In this document: positions 1 to 7,902 of the stretch, piece by piece | Layout: every line of letters begins with the position of its first letter | Numbering within the stretch: position 1 is the first letter of the stretch | Assembly: GCA_943842245.1 (NCBI GenBank) | Contig: CALTAJ010000001.1 | Span: 62,001 to 126,000 of the forward strand | Reading direction: 5' to 3' | Length of the DNA: 64,000 nucleotides | DNA from: an uncultured Flavobacteriaceae bacterium | GTDB lineage: Bacteria > Bacteroidota > Bacteroidia > Flavobacteriales > Flavobacteriaceae | The notes under the pieces: model-generated | Told to the model about the DNA's origin: nothing | The model's input: the letters and a program-made list of their open reading frames with translations, nothing else | Databases searched by the model: none | Program-made: the position numbers and the translations under genes

Positions 1-511
1 CTTCCGGTTGTTCACCAATCATTAATAAATTAAATTTTTTTCGCATTTTCCGATAAAAAAACTCTAAAATATATTGTTTTTTGCCTGTAAAGTATTCTTT
101 TAATTCATCCTTAGAAGCCATAAAATGATTGGTATCATAAACTTTTGAAAGAATATTTAAGGAGCTTTTAAATTCTTTTAATTGTTTTGATAAACGGAAT
201 TCATCAGGCATCTGATAATCGAATGATTTAACATTATACTTTTTTATTAATAATTCGATGTTAAGCACCAAGTCATGCAAATTTGATGGATCATCAAGCT
301 TGATATAATGAGTTTTATGACCTAGGTTTTTTAAAACTTTATTAAAGTGTCGCATAGAAGCAAAAAAAGCGATCAGCTTTTGAATATGATGAGGAGCATA
401 ATCAGTTTCCTGACGTATTTCCATTTGCAAATAAATAACATCATTATCTACTGAATCAAACCAAGGATGATTTTCATTCAACTGATCACCAAGAATTAAA
501 CGTAACTTCAT
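1..511 (-). CDS. Photolyase-related protein (FeS-BCP / PhrB-like family), 5' part; cut by window edge
   Basis: The reverse strand is open from an ATG at 511 to the window edge (170 codons, no stop). The product begins [18 protein letters not shown] and contains YFTGKKQYILEFFYRKMRKK near residues 135-155. This start is characteristic of the deoxyribodipyrimidine-photolyase-related family (COG3046), whose studied members are FAD- and [4Fe-4S]-containing bacterial (6-4) photolyases or cryptochromes. Only the N-terminal antenna domain is visible; the FAD-binding and cluster-cysteine parts lie outside the window, so activity cannot be judged. The ATG overlaps the TGA of the cryptochrome-DASH gene by 4 bases (508-511), which suggests translational coupling at the end of the photolyase operon. 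Family assignment is firm; substrate ((6-4) photoproduct or a signalling role) is inference. Confidence 0.85.
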   Translation of the reverse strand, partial: MKLRLILGDQLNENHPWFDSVDNDVIYLQMEIRQETDYAPHHIQKLIAFFASMRHFNKVLKNLGHKTHYIKLDDPSNLHDLVLNIELLIKKYNVKSFDYQMPDEFRLSKQLKEFKSSLNILSKVYDTNHFMASKDELKEYFTGKKQYILEFFYRKMRKKFNLLMIGEQPE

Positions 512-1821
512 TCAAATAAAGATTTTTGATTCCACATCCGCTGAAATTTGCCACCTTGATCATAGCGTTCGGCTTGAACGCGGATATTAAACTTTCTATC
601 GCGAGGATCATTACCTACCCCAGATACATACATCCAATTTCCATAATTGCTATGAACATCATAATCGACAAGCATGGATTCGAAATATGCTGCTCCCATT
701 CGCCAATCCATTAGAAGATCTTTTGAGAAAAAAGAAGCTACATTTTGCCTTCCACGATTACTCATCCAACCTGTTTTCTTAATTTCAATCATATTAGCGT
801 TAACAAAAGCTTCTGCTGTAGTTCCATTAATCCAGGAATTGAATTTATATTCATCTGTATCCCATTTATATTTATTATTTAGAATTCCATGTAATTGGAA
901 GATTTTGTCACCATGCTTTAATGAGATATATTTGAAATAATCCCTCCAAATCAACTCAAAAATTATCCAGTAAGTAGATTGATTTTTTTTAATTTCTTTT
1001 TCATATTGTATCACTTCCCAATAAATTTGACGAGCTGATAAAGAGCCATTAGCTAACCAAGCAGATAATTTTGAACTATAATCTTTACCTATTAAGCCAT
1101 TTCTAGTTTGCTTGTAGTAAGATAGTTTTTTTGTTTCCCAGAAGTATTTATTCACTCTATCCATTCCAGCTTTACCTCCTCCCTTAAAGGTAAAAGCTGA
1201 ATTGGGATGAGGTATGATTATATCAAAGCCCAAATCAGCTAAAGTAGGTACCTTAAAATCTTGATCTAAAATATTATCTCTAGGAAAAACTGAGGGCGCA
1301 GTAAAGCAAGGACGAACTTTACTGTTTTTTTCACATTGCTTTCGAAACAATGTAAAAACTTCTGGTAAAGTTTCAATTTCCATAGGAATGTCCTCAGGAT
1401 GAAATAAAAACTGGTCGTAAAAAGTATGAATCGTTACCTGGTCTGAAAGCTTAACTTTCATAGTGTTATTAACAACACGTTCTTCTTGTGTCCATTCTTT
1501 TTGATAATAAAGATCCGTAATTTCTAGGGCTTCAATCCATTTCAACAATCCATCATCTGGGTTTTGACTTTCTATAATGATTGATATATTTTTTTGAGCT
1601 AGATCTACTTTTAATTGTTTAAGTGTCTCAATTAAAAATTGAACTCTAAACTTCCCTGTTTTTTTAAAACCCCAAGGAGTCTCTTTGAATTGTTTCGGTT
1701 CAAAAGTATAGTAGGCAATTATGCGATCACAGTTTTTAGAAGCGTTGTGAAAAGCATAATGATCCTCTATGCGTAAATCATTACGCAACCAAATTAAAGC
1801 ATTTCTTTTGCGGTCTTGCAT
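508..1821 (-). CDS. DASH-family cryptochrome
   Basis: 437 residues. The N-terminal photolyase domain starts with [13 protein letters not shown] (residues 9-21). The C-terminal FAD-binding domain carries the DASH hallmarks [12 protein letters not shown] (from about 354), [17 protein letters not shown] (about 390-396) and [16 protein letters not shown] proteins bind FAD and a folate antenna, repair cyclobutane dimers in single-stranded DNA and may act as blue-light sensors. The start ATG lies inside the 3' end of the DUF2256 gene (28-base overlap), and the stop overlaps the start of the next photolyase-like gene by 4 bases. This packing supports one leftward transcript. Length is close to the family minimum, with no C-terminal extension. 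Confidence 0.95.
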   Translation of the reverse strand: MQDRKRNALIWLRNDLRIEDHYAFHNASKNCDRIIAYYTFEPKQFKETPWGFKKTGKFRVQFLIETLKQLKVDLAQKNISIIIESQNPDDGLLKWIEALEITDLYYQKEWTQEERVVNNTMKVKLSDQVTIHTFYDQFLFHPEDIPMEIETLPEVFTLFRKQCEKNSKVRPCFTAPSVFPRDNILDQDFKVPTLADLGFDIIIPHPNSAFTFKGGGKAGMDRVNKYFWETKKLSYYKQTRNGLIGKDYSSKLSAWLANGSLSARQIYWEVIQYEKEIKKNQSTYWIIFELIWRDYFKYISLKHGDKIFQLHGILNNKYKWDTDEYKFNSWINGTTAEAFVNANMIEIKKTGWMSNRGRQNVASFFSKDLLMDWRMGAAYFESMLVDYDVHSNYGNWMYVSGVGNDPRDRKFNIRVQAERYDQGGKFQRMWNQKSLFE

Positions 1822-1940
1822 CTCTTACTACAATATTTTACTTGATCCCAATCTCGTTCCCACTTTTTTCTCCAACTAAAAGGCAGACCACAGGTTGAAC
1901 ATATTTTTTCAGGGAGATTTATTTTTAAAATTCTCTTCAT
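1794..1940 (-). CDS. DUF2256 small zinc-finger protein (48 aa)
   Basis: A 48-residue gene that automatic callers can easily miss, because both ends lie inside neighbours. It reads [14 protein letters not shown] from the ATG at 1940 and ends KTAKEML before TAA at 1796-1794. Cysteines 14, 17, 37 and 41 (CxxC-19-CxxxC) flank the conserved segment [17 protein letters not shown], which is the DUF2256 signature. The family is small, presumably zinc-binding and of unknown function, and is often found beside or fused to photolyase genes. The start overlaps the photolyase stop by 4 bases (ATGA, 1937-1940) and the 3' end overlaps the cryptochrome-DASH start by 28 bases, so it is a true member of the operon. 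A role assisting photolyase maturation or DNA binding is only inference from context. Confidence 0.88.
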   Translation of the reverse strand: MKRILKINLPEKICSTCGLPFSWRKKWERDWDQVKYCSKRCKTAKEML

Positions 1941-3241
1941 GCTTTGTTCAAAGCTTTTTTATAGGTGGTCAAACATCGTTCTCTTGCCATTTTATGATCT
2001 ACCATAGGTTCAGGATAATCGAGTTCTTGAAAATTCGGAACCCATCTTTTTATATAGTTAAGTTCTTTATCAAACTTTTTAATCTGTTCGGAAGGATTGA
2101 AAATTCTAAAATAAGGTGCTGCATCAACTCCACACCCTGCAACCCACTGCCAATTTCCAACATTACTGGACATCTCATAATCAAAAAGTTTTTCTGCAAA
2201 ATAGGCTTCACCCCATCGCCAGTCTATTAAAAGATGCTTACATAAAAAACTACCGACTAGCATGCGAACACGATTGTGCATAAAACCAGTTTGGTTTAAT
2301 TCTCTCATCCCGGCATCAACTAGAGGGTAGCCCGTTTCACCAATACACCACTTATTAAAATCTTCTTCATTATTTCTCCATTCAATACGGTCATATTGTG
2401 GTTTAAAACTATCTGTTTTAGTGTTTGGAAAGTGCCATAAAATCTGCATAAAAAACTCTCTCCAAATCAATTCTTTTAAAAAAGTATGATTTTTTCTACT
2501 AACAGATTTCTGAACAGCTCTTCTTATGCTTAAAGTTCCAAATCTCAAAGATGTTCCCAAACGAGATGTTTTATCAATTGAAGGAAAGTTTCGTGTAGCC
2601 TCGTAATCGTCAATAACCCTATTATTAAAAACTGGCTCAGGATGGGGCAAATTGCTTTTAGAAAAACCAAGATCAGACAAACTACATTTTGGAAGAATAC
2701 TTAAATTGTAGCATTTTTCTAACAGATTTTCTGAAGGGAAATTCTCTATTGGATGGTCTTCAAGGCGAGATAGCCATTTTCTTGAATAAGGTGTATAAAC
2801 TTTATATGGATTTCCATCATCTTTAGTAACCTCGTTTTTTTCAAAAATAACATGATCTTTATATCGTTCAAAAACTATTCCATTTTTGTTAAGTAATATC
2901 TGAATTTCTTGATCTCGCTTTGAACCATATGGCTCATAATCTTTGTTACATACAACCTTATTAATAGGCCATTTTTCGAATATTTTTTTAAAAATAACTT
3001 CAGGAGTACCGTGATAAATTCCTAGGCTACATTGATTACTCTTCATCGCAATATCAATTTTACTTAGGGCTGATAATATAAATTCTACTCGAGCATCTTT
3101 TTTGGGGAGTTTGTCCAAGATATTAGAATCAAATATAAAGATAGGTATGACTTTATTTTCTCCTTGTAATGCTCTATAAAATCCGTGATTATCCTCAATT
3201 CTTAGGTCTCGTCTAAACCAAAACAAGGTGAATTTTTCCAA
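1937..3241 (-). CDS. phrB: Deoxyribodipyrimidine photolyase (class I CPD photolyase family)
   Basis: 434 residues, within the usual range for class I photolyases. The N-terminal antenna domain begins [13 protein letters not shown] (residues 6-18). The C-terminal FAD domain contains [13 protein letters not shown] (from about 321), LLIDWRWGE and [17 protein letters not shown] (from about 363), then RIFNP. These are the best-conserved flavin and substrate-cleft blocks of bacterial CPD photolyases, which split cyclobutane pyrimidine dimers using blue/near-UV light. It follows the SDR gene after 5 bases and overlaps the DUF2256 gene by 4. A cryptochrome-like signalling role cannot be excluded from sequence, but the class I assignment is solid. 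Confidence 0.93.
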   Translation of the reverse strand: MEKFTLFWFRRDLRIEDNHGFYRALQGENKVIPIFIFDSNILDKLPKKDARVEFILSALSKIDIAMKSNQCSLGIYHGTPEVIFKKIFEKWPINKVVCNKDYEPYGSKRDQEIQILLNKNGIVFERYKDHVIFEKNEVTKDDGNPYKVYTPYSRKWLSRLEDHPIENFPSENLLEKCYNLSILPKCSLSDLGFSKSNLPHPEPVFNNRVIDDYEATRNFPSIDKTSRLGTSLRFGTLSIRRAVQKSVSRKNHTFLKELIWREFFMQILWHFPNTKTDSFKPQYDRIEWRNNEEDFNKWCIGETGYPLVDAGMRELNQTGFMHNRVRMLVGSFLCKHLLIDWRWGEAYFAEKLFDYEMSSNVGNWQWVAGCGVDAAPYFRIFNPSEQIKKFDKELNYIKRWVPNFQELDYPEPMVDHKMARERCLTTYKKALNKA

Positions 3242-3246
3242 TATTT

Positions 3247-3948
3247 TTATGTTTTTAAATTTCCAATTCCACCATCAAGTTGCAAAACTCTACCTGTCAT
3301 CCAACTACTTTCTTCGCCAAGAAGGAAAGCAGTAGCTTGAGCAATTTCTTTTGCACTACCAATTCTCCCTAGAGGATGACGCTCATTAGCCTTTTCTAAT
3401 TTGGTATCATTATTTAAAAACTTTGAAGCTAATGGAGTATTAACAAGAGAAGGTGCAATTGCATTAACTCTAATTTTAGGAGCAAATTCTGCAGCCAATG
3501 AACGGGTTAAGCCTTCTATTGCACCCTTAGATGCAGCCACAGAGCTATGAAAAGGCATGCCTGTTTGAACGGCAACAGTACTAAAAAAAACAATAGATGC
3601 ATTGCCAGAGGCACTTAGATTTCCTAAAACGTTTTTTAAAGAATTGATAGCACCAGTAACATTGATTTGAAAATCTTTTTCAAATGCTTCTACCGAAAGC
3701 CCCTTGAAAGGTCTAAGGTTAATACTACCTGGGCAGTAAACAAAACCATCTAACTTCTCAGGAAGCAATGATGTATCTAAAATCTCTGAAGTGGCATCAA
3801 ACGTTATATGATGCACGTTAAGCCCTGATAGATTGTCGCTTGATCTACTTGCTATGTAAATGTTGTTTGACAAAGAAAGAAGATCAGCTAGCGCTAAGCC
3901 AATCCCTGAGCTACCACCAATAATTAATATATTTTTATTTTTTATCAT
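3247..3948 (-). CDS. SDR-family protein lacking the catalytic Tyr (photolyase operon)
   Basis: 233 residues with a Rossmann fold of the short-chain dehydrogenase/reductase type. The nucleotide-binding motif GGSSGIG is at residues 11-17, and the C-terminal block IRVNAIAPSLVNTP is typical. The active site is unusual. By alignment to FabG-type SDRs, the YxxxK motif reads VAASK (residues 137-141), so the catalytic Tyr is Val while the Lys is kept; the catalytic Ser position is Thr124. The fold and cofactor site therefore look intact but classical oxidoreductase chemistry is doubtful. It overlaps the upstream SRPBCC gene by 4 bases and precedes the photolyase by 5, so it is co-transcribed with light-repair genes. 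Function unknown; a redox-ligand sensor or scaffold is possible. Confidence 0.85.
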   Translation of the reverse strand: MIKNKNILIIGGSSGIGLALADLLSLSNNIYIASRSSDNLSGLNVHHITFDATSEILDTSLLPEKLDGFVYCPGSINLRPFKGLSVEAFEKDFQINVTGAINSLKNVLGNLSASGNASIVFFSTVAVQTGMPFHSSVAASKGAIEGLTRSLAAEFAPKIRVNAIAPSLVNTPLASKFLNNDTKLEKANERHPLGRIGSAKEIAQATAFLLGEESSWMTGRVLQLDGGIGNLKT

Positions 3949-4412
3949 AATTTGTAAGTTCCAAATATTTCTATTAATGCATTTTTTCTGTATTCAAATA
4001 TCTCTTTTAACTTTGGGGCTACTAATATTGGTTGAGCAATTCTTCCAATTATACCCAATGGTATTTTGTAATCAATAATATCCTTCATTTCAACTCCATT
4101 TTTAATGGCCTTTATGAAATGTTTATGATGCCATAGAGAATATGGGCCAAAACGCTGCTCGTCGACAAAATAATTTCCATCGTCAACGTGAGTTATTTCG
4201 GTAACCCATTTAGTTGGGATTCCCATAACAGGAGTAACCATATACTGAATTATTTGTCCAGCATAAATTTTATCAGCCGTACCATTAATAATTTTGAACC
4301 CCATATAATCTGGTGTGATCCTTTTTAGATTTTTAGGATTAGATAAGAAATCCCATGCATGACTTTTAGAGATAGGTAAATTTTGAATCGTCTCTAAACG
4401 ATAAATTTTCAT
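3945..4412 (-). CDS. SRPBCC-family protein (COG4276-like), first gene of photolyase operon
   Basis: 155 residues forming a START/Bet v1-like (SRPBCC) ligand-binding fold. The N-terminal stretch LPISKSHAWDFLSNPKNL (residues 12-29) and the middle GPYSLWHHKHFI are typical of this family; the C-terminal helix carries IFEYRKNALIEIFG. Members bind hydrophobic ligands, but no ligand can be read from the sequence. Related proteins are commonly encoded next to SDR and photolyase genes in marine Bacteroidota. It is the first gene of the leftward operon, with a possible -7 element 14 bases upstream of the ATG and an inverted repeat further upstream. The stop overlaps the SDR start by 4 bases. Confidence 0.82.
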   Translation of the reverse strand: MKIYRLETIQNLPISKSHAWDFLSNPKNLKRITPDYMGFKIINGTADKIYAGQIIQYMVTPVMGIPTKWVTEITHVDDGNYFVDEQRFGPYSLWHHKHFIKAIKNGVEMKDIIDYKIPLGIIGRIAQPILVAPKLKEIFEYRKNALIEIFGTYKL

Positions 4413-4426
4413 AAATTAATTTTTAA

Positions 4427-4434
4427 CAAATATA
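4427..4434 (-). promoter_or_regulatory. Possible -7 element of the photolyase operon
   Basis: On the reverse strand the bases read TATATTTG, matching the Bacteroidota -7 consensus TAnnTTTG, 14 bases before the SRPBCC start codon. I find no good TTG at the expected -33 distance, so an activator may be needed, or this is a chance match in AT-rich DNA. Confidence 0.35.
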
Positions 4435-4450
4435 TTAAAGGTTTGGCATG

Positions 4451-4466
4451 TAATCTTTTTAGATTA
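4451..4466. promoter_or_regulatory. Inverted repeat upstream of the photolyase operon (operator candidate)
   Basis: TAATCT-TTTT-AGATTA is a perfect 6-bp inverted repeat in the 135-base region between the divergent photolyase operon and the DUF2911 gene. It lies upstream of the candidate -7 element of the operon, where an activator or light-responsive regulator could bind. No regulator gene is visible in the window. AT-rich repeats of this size can arise by chance. Confidence 0.25.
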
Positions 4467-4505
4467 AAATTTATGATTAATTGTTTTTAACATATTAAAA
4501 TAAAA

Positions 4506-4537
4506 TTTGAATAAATAAGAATGAAAATTTATATTTG
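4506..4537 (+). promoter_or_regulatory. Promoter of the DUF2911 gene
   Basis: TTTG at 4506-4509, a 20-base spacer, then TATATTTG at 4530-4537 match the Bacteroidota sigma-ABfr pattern (TTTG, about 19, TAnnTTTG). The start codon at 4548 follows after 10 bases, giving a very short untranslated leader. Confidence 0.55.
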
Positions 4538-4547
4538 AAATTAAAAA

Positions 4548-5384
4548 ATGAAAAAAATAAAATTTTTACTAATCATTTGTTGCTCAGCTAGCTTTGCACA
4601 AATCCAGACACCTCAATCTAGTCCAAAAGCTTCAATAAATCAAACAGTTGGTCTAACTGAAGTCAAAGTAGAATATTCTAGACCTGCCATGCGAGGAAGA
4701 ATAATCATGGGAGATTTAGTTCAATTCGGTGAGATTTGGAGAACTGGTGCCAACGCTAACACTATAATTTCTTTCAGCGACGATGTAAAGGTTGGAGGAA
4801 AGTCTTTAAAAGCAGGTAAATATTCTATTTTTTCTCGTCCTGGAATATCGATGTGGGAAGTCTTTTTTTATACTAAATATGATAATTGGAATTTACCTGA
4901 TAAATGGGATATAGATAATGTAGCTGCTGTTGTAGAAATAGAAACTCAGAAACTAAAACAAATCAAGGAGCACTTCACTATATCTATTGATAATTTATCT
5001 AATCAAGGTGCTAATATCAATTTAGAATGGGAAAACACCAAAGTATCTGTACCATTTGAAGTACCCACAGATGAAAAAACAATGGCTTCAATAAATAGTA
5101 TAATGCAAGGTGAGCCAACAGCTAGGGATTATTACGGAGCTGCAATTTACTTTAGAGAAAGTGGAAGAGACTTACAGAAAGCAAAAAAATGGATTTCCAC
5201 AGCTATAGATATGGATGGGGGTAAATATTGGATGTATAGACAACAAGCCTTAATTCTAGCTGAATTAAATGAAAAAGATGCCGCGATACTAGCATCAAAA
5301 AACTCATTAAGACTTGCTAAAGAAGCTGGCAATCAAGACTATGTTCGATTAAATAATAAGTCCATATCAAAATGGTCTAAATAA
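4548..5384 (+). CDS. DUF2911-domain secreted protein
   Basis: 278 residues. A signal peptide (MKKIKFLLIICCSASFA, cleavage near residue 18 before QIQTP) directs export. Residues about 20-170 match the DUF2911 domain, with typical blocks VEYSRPAMRGR and FGEIWRTGANANT and a GGKSLKAGKYSIF turn. The C-terminal 90 residues are helical and TPR-like (ARDYYGAAIYF, KAKKWISTAIDMD, LAKEAGNQDY). The biochemical role of DUF2911 is unknown; the family is common in Bacteroidota and is presumed periplasmic or outer-membrane associated. A good promoter lies just upstream, so it is probably transcribed alone; the next gene is convergent, 3 bases away. Confidence 0.88.
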   Translation: MKKIKFLLIICCSASFAQIQTPQSSPKASINQTVGLTEVKVEYSRPAMRGRIIMGDLVQFGEIWRTGANANTIISFSDDVKVGGKSLKAGKYSIFSRPGISMWEVFFYTKYDNWNLPDKWDIDNVAAVVEIETQKLKQIKEHFTISIDNLSNQGANINLEWENTKVSVPFEVPTDEKTMASINSIMQGEPTARDYYGAAIYFRESGRDLQKAKKWISTAIDMDGGKYWMYRQQALILAELNEKDAAILASKNSLRLAKEAGNQDYVRLNNKSISKWSK

Positions 5385-5387
5385 TTT

Positions 5388-6296
5388 TTACTTTATATTG
5401 ATTTTTTTTGATTTGTACCAAACATTGAGGACTAAACCTAAAATTACAAGAAAAGTTCCTAGAAATTGATAAAAATCGTATGCCTCTTTTAAAACAAAAA
5501 AGCCAAATATAATAGTAAAAAGTACCTCAACATACTTAAACGGAGCTACCATGTGAGCCTCAGCATTTTGAAATGCTTTAGTCATGAAAAGCTGACCAAA
5601 AAAACCAAAGAAACCCAAACTAGATAAAAGCAGAAGATCTTCCAAGTCTGGTCTTACCCAAAAAAAGATACAACCAACACCCCCAACTAAAGTAGCTGTC
5701 ACCATAAAATAATGAACCACAACAACAGGATGATCCTTTTTACCAATTTTAGAAATTAAAATATAAACAACAGCTGAGAAAAAAGCTGCGACTAAAACTA
5801 AAAAAACTCCAAAATTTGACCCTGAAGGATCATAACTCTTAATTAAAAATACACCTGTAAATGCTATTAAAAAAAATCCCCATTGTAATGGTTTAATTAC
5901 TTCCCGTAAAAAAAAGACAGCTAAAATTCCTGAAAAAATTGGAGATAAGTAACGAAGTGTAACCGCACTTCCAATACTAATGTAATGTATTCCCCAAAAA
6001 AATAAAATCATTGAAGTAACACCCACCAGCCCCCTTAAGATTAAAAGTGTTTTTTGGTTACCCAGCATATTAATTTTTTTGTATTTCAGAAAACCAAAAG
6101 TGATAAATAATGACCCTAATGACCTAAAGAAAACAAGTTGAAATGTGGAGTAATCAATGAGGTACTTTACAAGTGCATTCATAAATGCAAATGACAAAGT
6201 ACTTAAGAGCATAAATTTAACAGCCTTAGAAAAAGATTTTTTCAATTTTTTTTTCAAAGATGAGAAATAGAAATGGTTCAGACTAGGTAATAACAA
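5388..6296 (-). CDS. EamA/DMT-family transporter
   Basis: 302 residues with about ten hydrophobic segments in two repeats, the layout of EamA (drug/metabolite transporter) permeases. Typical blocks are FAFMNALVKYL near residue 36, SAVTLRYLSPIFSGILAVFFLRE near 115-135 and AEAHMVAPFKYVEVLFTIIFGF near 245-266. The substrate cannot be read from sequence. The reading frame opens with a TTG at 6296; an ATG at 6215 (giving MLLSTLSFAFMNAL) is an alternative start, more like the usual family N-terminus, because the extra 27 residues are strongly basic. It is divergent from the TauE/SafE permease, 45 bases away. Confidence 0.88.
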   Translation of the reverse strand: MLLPSLNHFYFSSLKKKLKKSFSKAVKFMLLSTLSFAFMNALVKYLIDYSTFQLVFFRSLGSLFITFGFLKYKKINMLGNQKTLLILRGLVGVTSMILFFWGIHYISIGSAVTLRYLSPIFSGILAVFFLREVIKPLQWGFFLIAFTGVFLIKSYDPSGSNFGVFLVLVAAFFSAVVYILISKIGKKDHPVVVVHYFMVTATLVGGVGCIFFWVRPDLEDLLLLSSLGFFGFFGQLFMTKAFQNAEAHMVAPFKYVEVLFTIIFGFFVLKEAYDFYQFLGTFLVILGLVLNVWYKSKKINIK

Positions 6297-6341
6297 AAAA
6301 GACTAAATTAATATTATCTTCGACCATAAAATTTCAACTTC

Positions 6342-7082
6342 TTGTTTGAGTTAAATCTTTTTGATTTTAGTCTTGCTGCTTTTTGCGCTTTTTTACTAGG
6401 TGTTTCAAAATCAGGAATAAAGGGTATCGCGGCACTTATAGTTACAGGTTTTGCTTTAACATATGGTGCTAAAACGTCTACTGGAGTCTTAATGCCTCTT
6501 TTGCTTGTTGGTGATGTTTTTGCTATAACATACTACAAGCGCCATGTTCAATGGAATCATATCATTAAACTAATGCCATGGATGGTTTTGGGAGTTTTAA
6601 TTGGAGTTATTGGCGGTTCATATATTTCAGATAATTTATTTAAATATGGAATGGCAGGAATCATATTATTAAGTGTTGGTTTAATGTATTATTGGGAAAA
6701 TAAAAAAGATAAAACCATTCCTTCACATTGGAGTTTTGGAAGTTCGATGGGAATTCTTGCTGGTTTCACAACTATGGTAGGCAATTTAGCAGGAGCTTTT
6801 TCTAATATTTACTTTTTAGCAATGCGCCTTCCTAAAAATGCTTTCATTGGAACAGCTGCATGGTTATTTTTTATTATAAATTCTTTTAAAATTCCTTTTC
6901 ATATTTGGTCATGGGGTACAATAAATAGGATTTCAATTTGGAAAAGTATTGAATTAGTTCCATTTGTTATTTTTGGACTTTTTGTAGGGGTATATCTAGT
7001 CAAAAAAATTAATGATGACGCCTATCGAAAACTTATTTTGTTGTTAACAGCGGTTGGCGGAGTTGTGATTTTATTTAACTAA
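6342..7082 (+). CDS. TauE/SafE-family permease
   Basis: 246 residues and about seven to eight membrane segments. The N-terminal FLLGVSKSGIKGIAALIV and the central GILAGFTTMVGNLAGAF repeat are the conserved halves of TauE/SafE (sulfite/organosulfonate exporter) proteins. The family moves anionic small molecules, often sulfur compounds; the substrate here is unknown. No ATG is available near the 5' end, so the gene appears to use TTG at 6342, immediately before the first conserved segment. The 3' end overlaps the convergent cutC gene by 8 bases (7075-7082). Confidence 0.88.
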   Translation: MFELNLFDFSLAAFCAFLLGVSKSGIKGIAALIVTGFALTYGAKTSTGVLMPLLLVGDVFAITYYKRHVQWNHIIKLMPWMVLGVLIGVIGGSYISDNLFKYGMAGIILLSVGLMYYWENKKDKTIPSHWSFGSSMGILAGFTTMVGNLAGAFSNIYFLAMRLPKNAFIGTAAWLFFIINSFKIPFHIWSWGTINRISIWKSIELVPFVIFGLFVGVYLVKKINDDAYRKLILLLTAVGGVVILFN

Positions 7083-7800
7083 ACTTAAAACTTTGAACTA
7101 CTTGTCGAAGAATATTAGTATCAGAATCTTTTAAAGGCTTATTTAAAAAGGATAATTCTTTATTTACTTCTTTCGGAATTTTAATTGGATTGATAATCTT
7201 TGATCCTGATAAATGGATTGAAGATAATCCAGCTGCTTTAAAAATTTTACAATTATCTATTCCTATCCCACCACCTGGCATTATATTGATTTGTAATCCA
7301 AACTTTTCATTCCAACTTTTAAGGTTATTAATTCCATCTATTGCATTTTCATTTTGACCAGAGGTAAGAACACAGTCAAACCCCAATTCTATAAGTTGCT
7401 CTAGAGACTCTTCGGGATTAATAAGTACATCAAAGGCACGATGAAAAGTAATAAACATTGAACCTGCAAGAGATTTCCATTTTTTAAGCAAAGGAATGTC
7501 AAGTTTAAATTTATTATTATGCATCCCAACTACAACCCCTTGACAGCCTAACAAATTTGCGTTTTTAATATTTTGTTCGATTAAGGTGATTTCTTCAGAA
7601 GAGTAAAAAAAATGTCCCTGTCTAGGACGAATTAAACAATGTATAGGTAAAATATTGAGATCAAGTGCTTGTCTAATAAAACCTGCTGAGGGTGTTAGTC
7701 CTCCAAGCTCAAGTGCAGAACACAACTCAATTCTGTCTGCCCCTGCAGTTGCAGCATTTTTAATTGATGACATCGATGAAACACAAACTTCAACAAGCAT
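7075..7800 (-). CDS. cutC: CutC-family protein
   Basis: 241 residues, a TIM-barrel protein of the CutC family. The signature AGADRIELCSALELGGLTPS is at residues 19-38, with CLIRPRQGHFFYS and the HRAFD block following. CutC was named for copper tolerance in E. coli, but a direct copper role is disputed; the reaction is unknown. The gene stands alone on the reverse strand, ending within the 3' end of the TauE/SafE gene. The C-terminus (SLNKPLKDSDTNILRQVVQ) keeps the family's pattern. Confidence 0.92.
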   Translation of the reverse strand: MLVEVCVSSMSSIKNAATAGADRIELCSALELGGLTPSAGFIRQALDLNILPIHCLIRPRQGHFFYSSEEITLIEQNIKNANLLGCQGVVVGMHNNKFKLDIPLLKKWKSLAGSMFITFHRAFDVLINPEESLEQLIELGFDCVLTSGQNENAIDGINNLKSWNEKFGLQINIMPGGGIGIDNCKIFKAAGLSSIHLSGSKIINPIKIPKEVNKELSFLNKPLKDSDTNILRQVVQSFKFS

Positions 7801-7902
7801 ATATCATTCTTTTTAAACAAAATCAAAATTAACTATAATATTATAAGTAAGAATTCGAAATGATTCACTATTACAAAAAAATATTCTTTATTTTCGTGTT
7901 GA

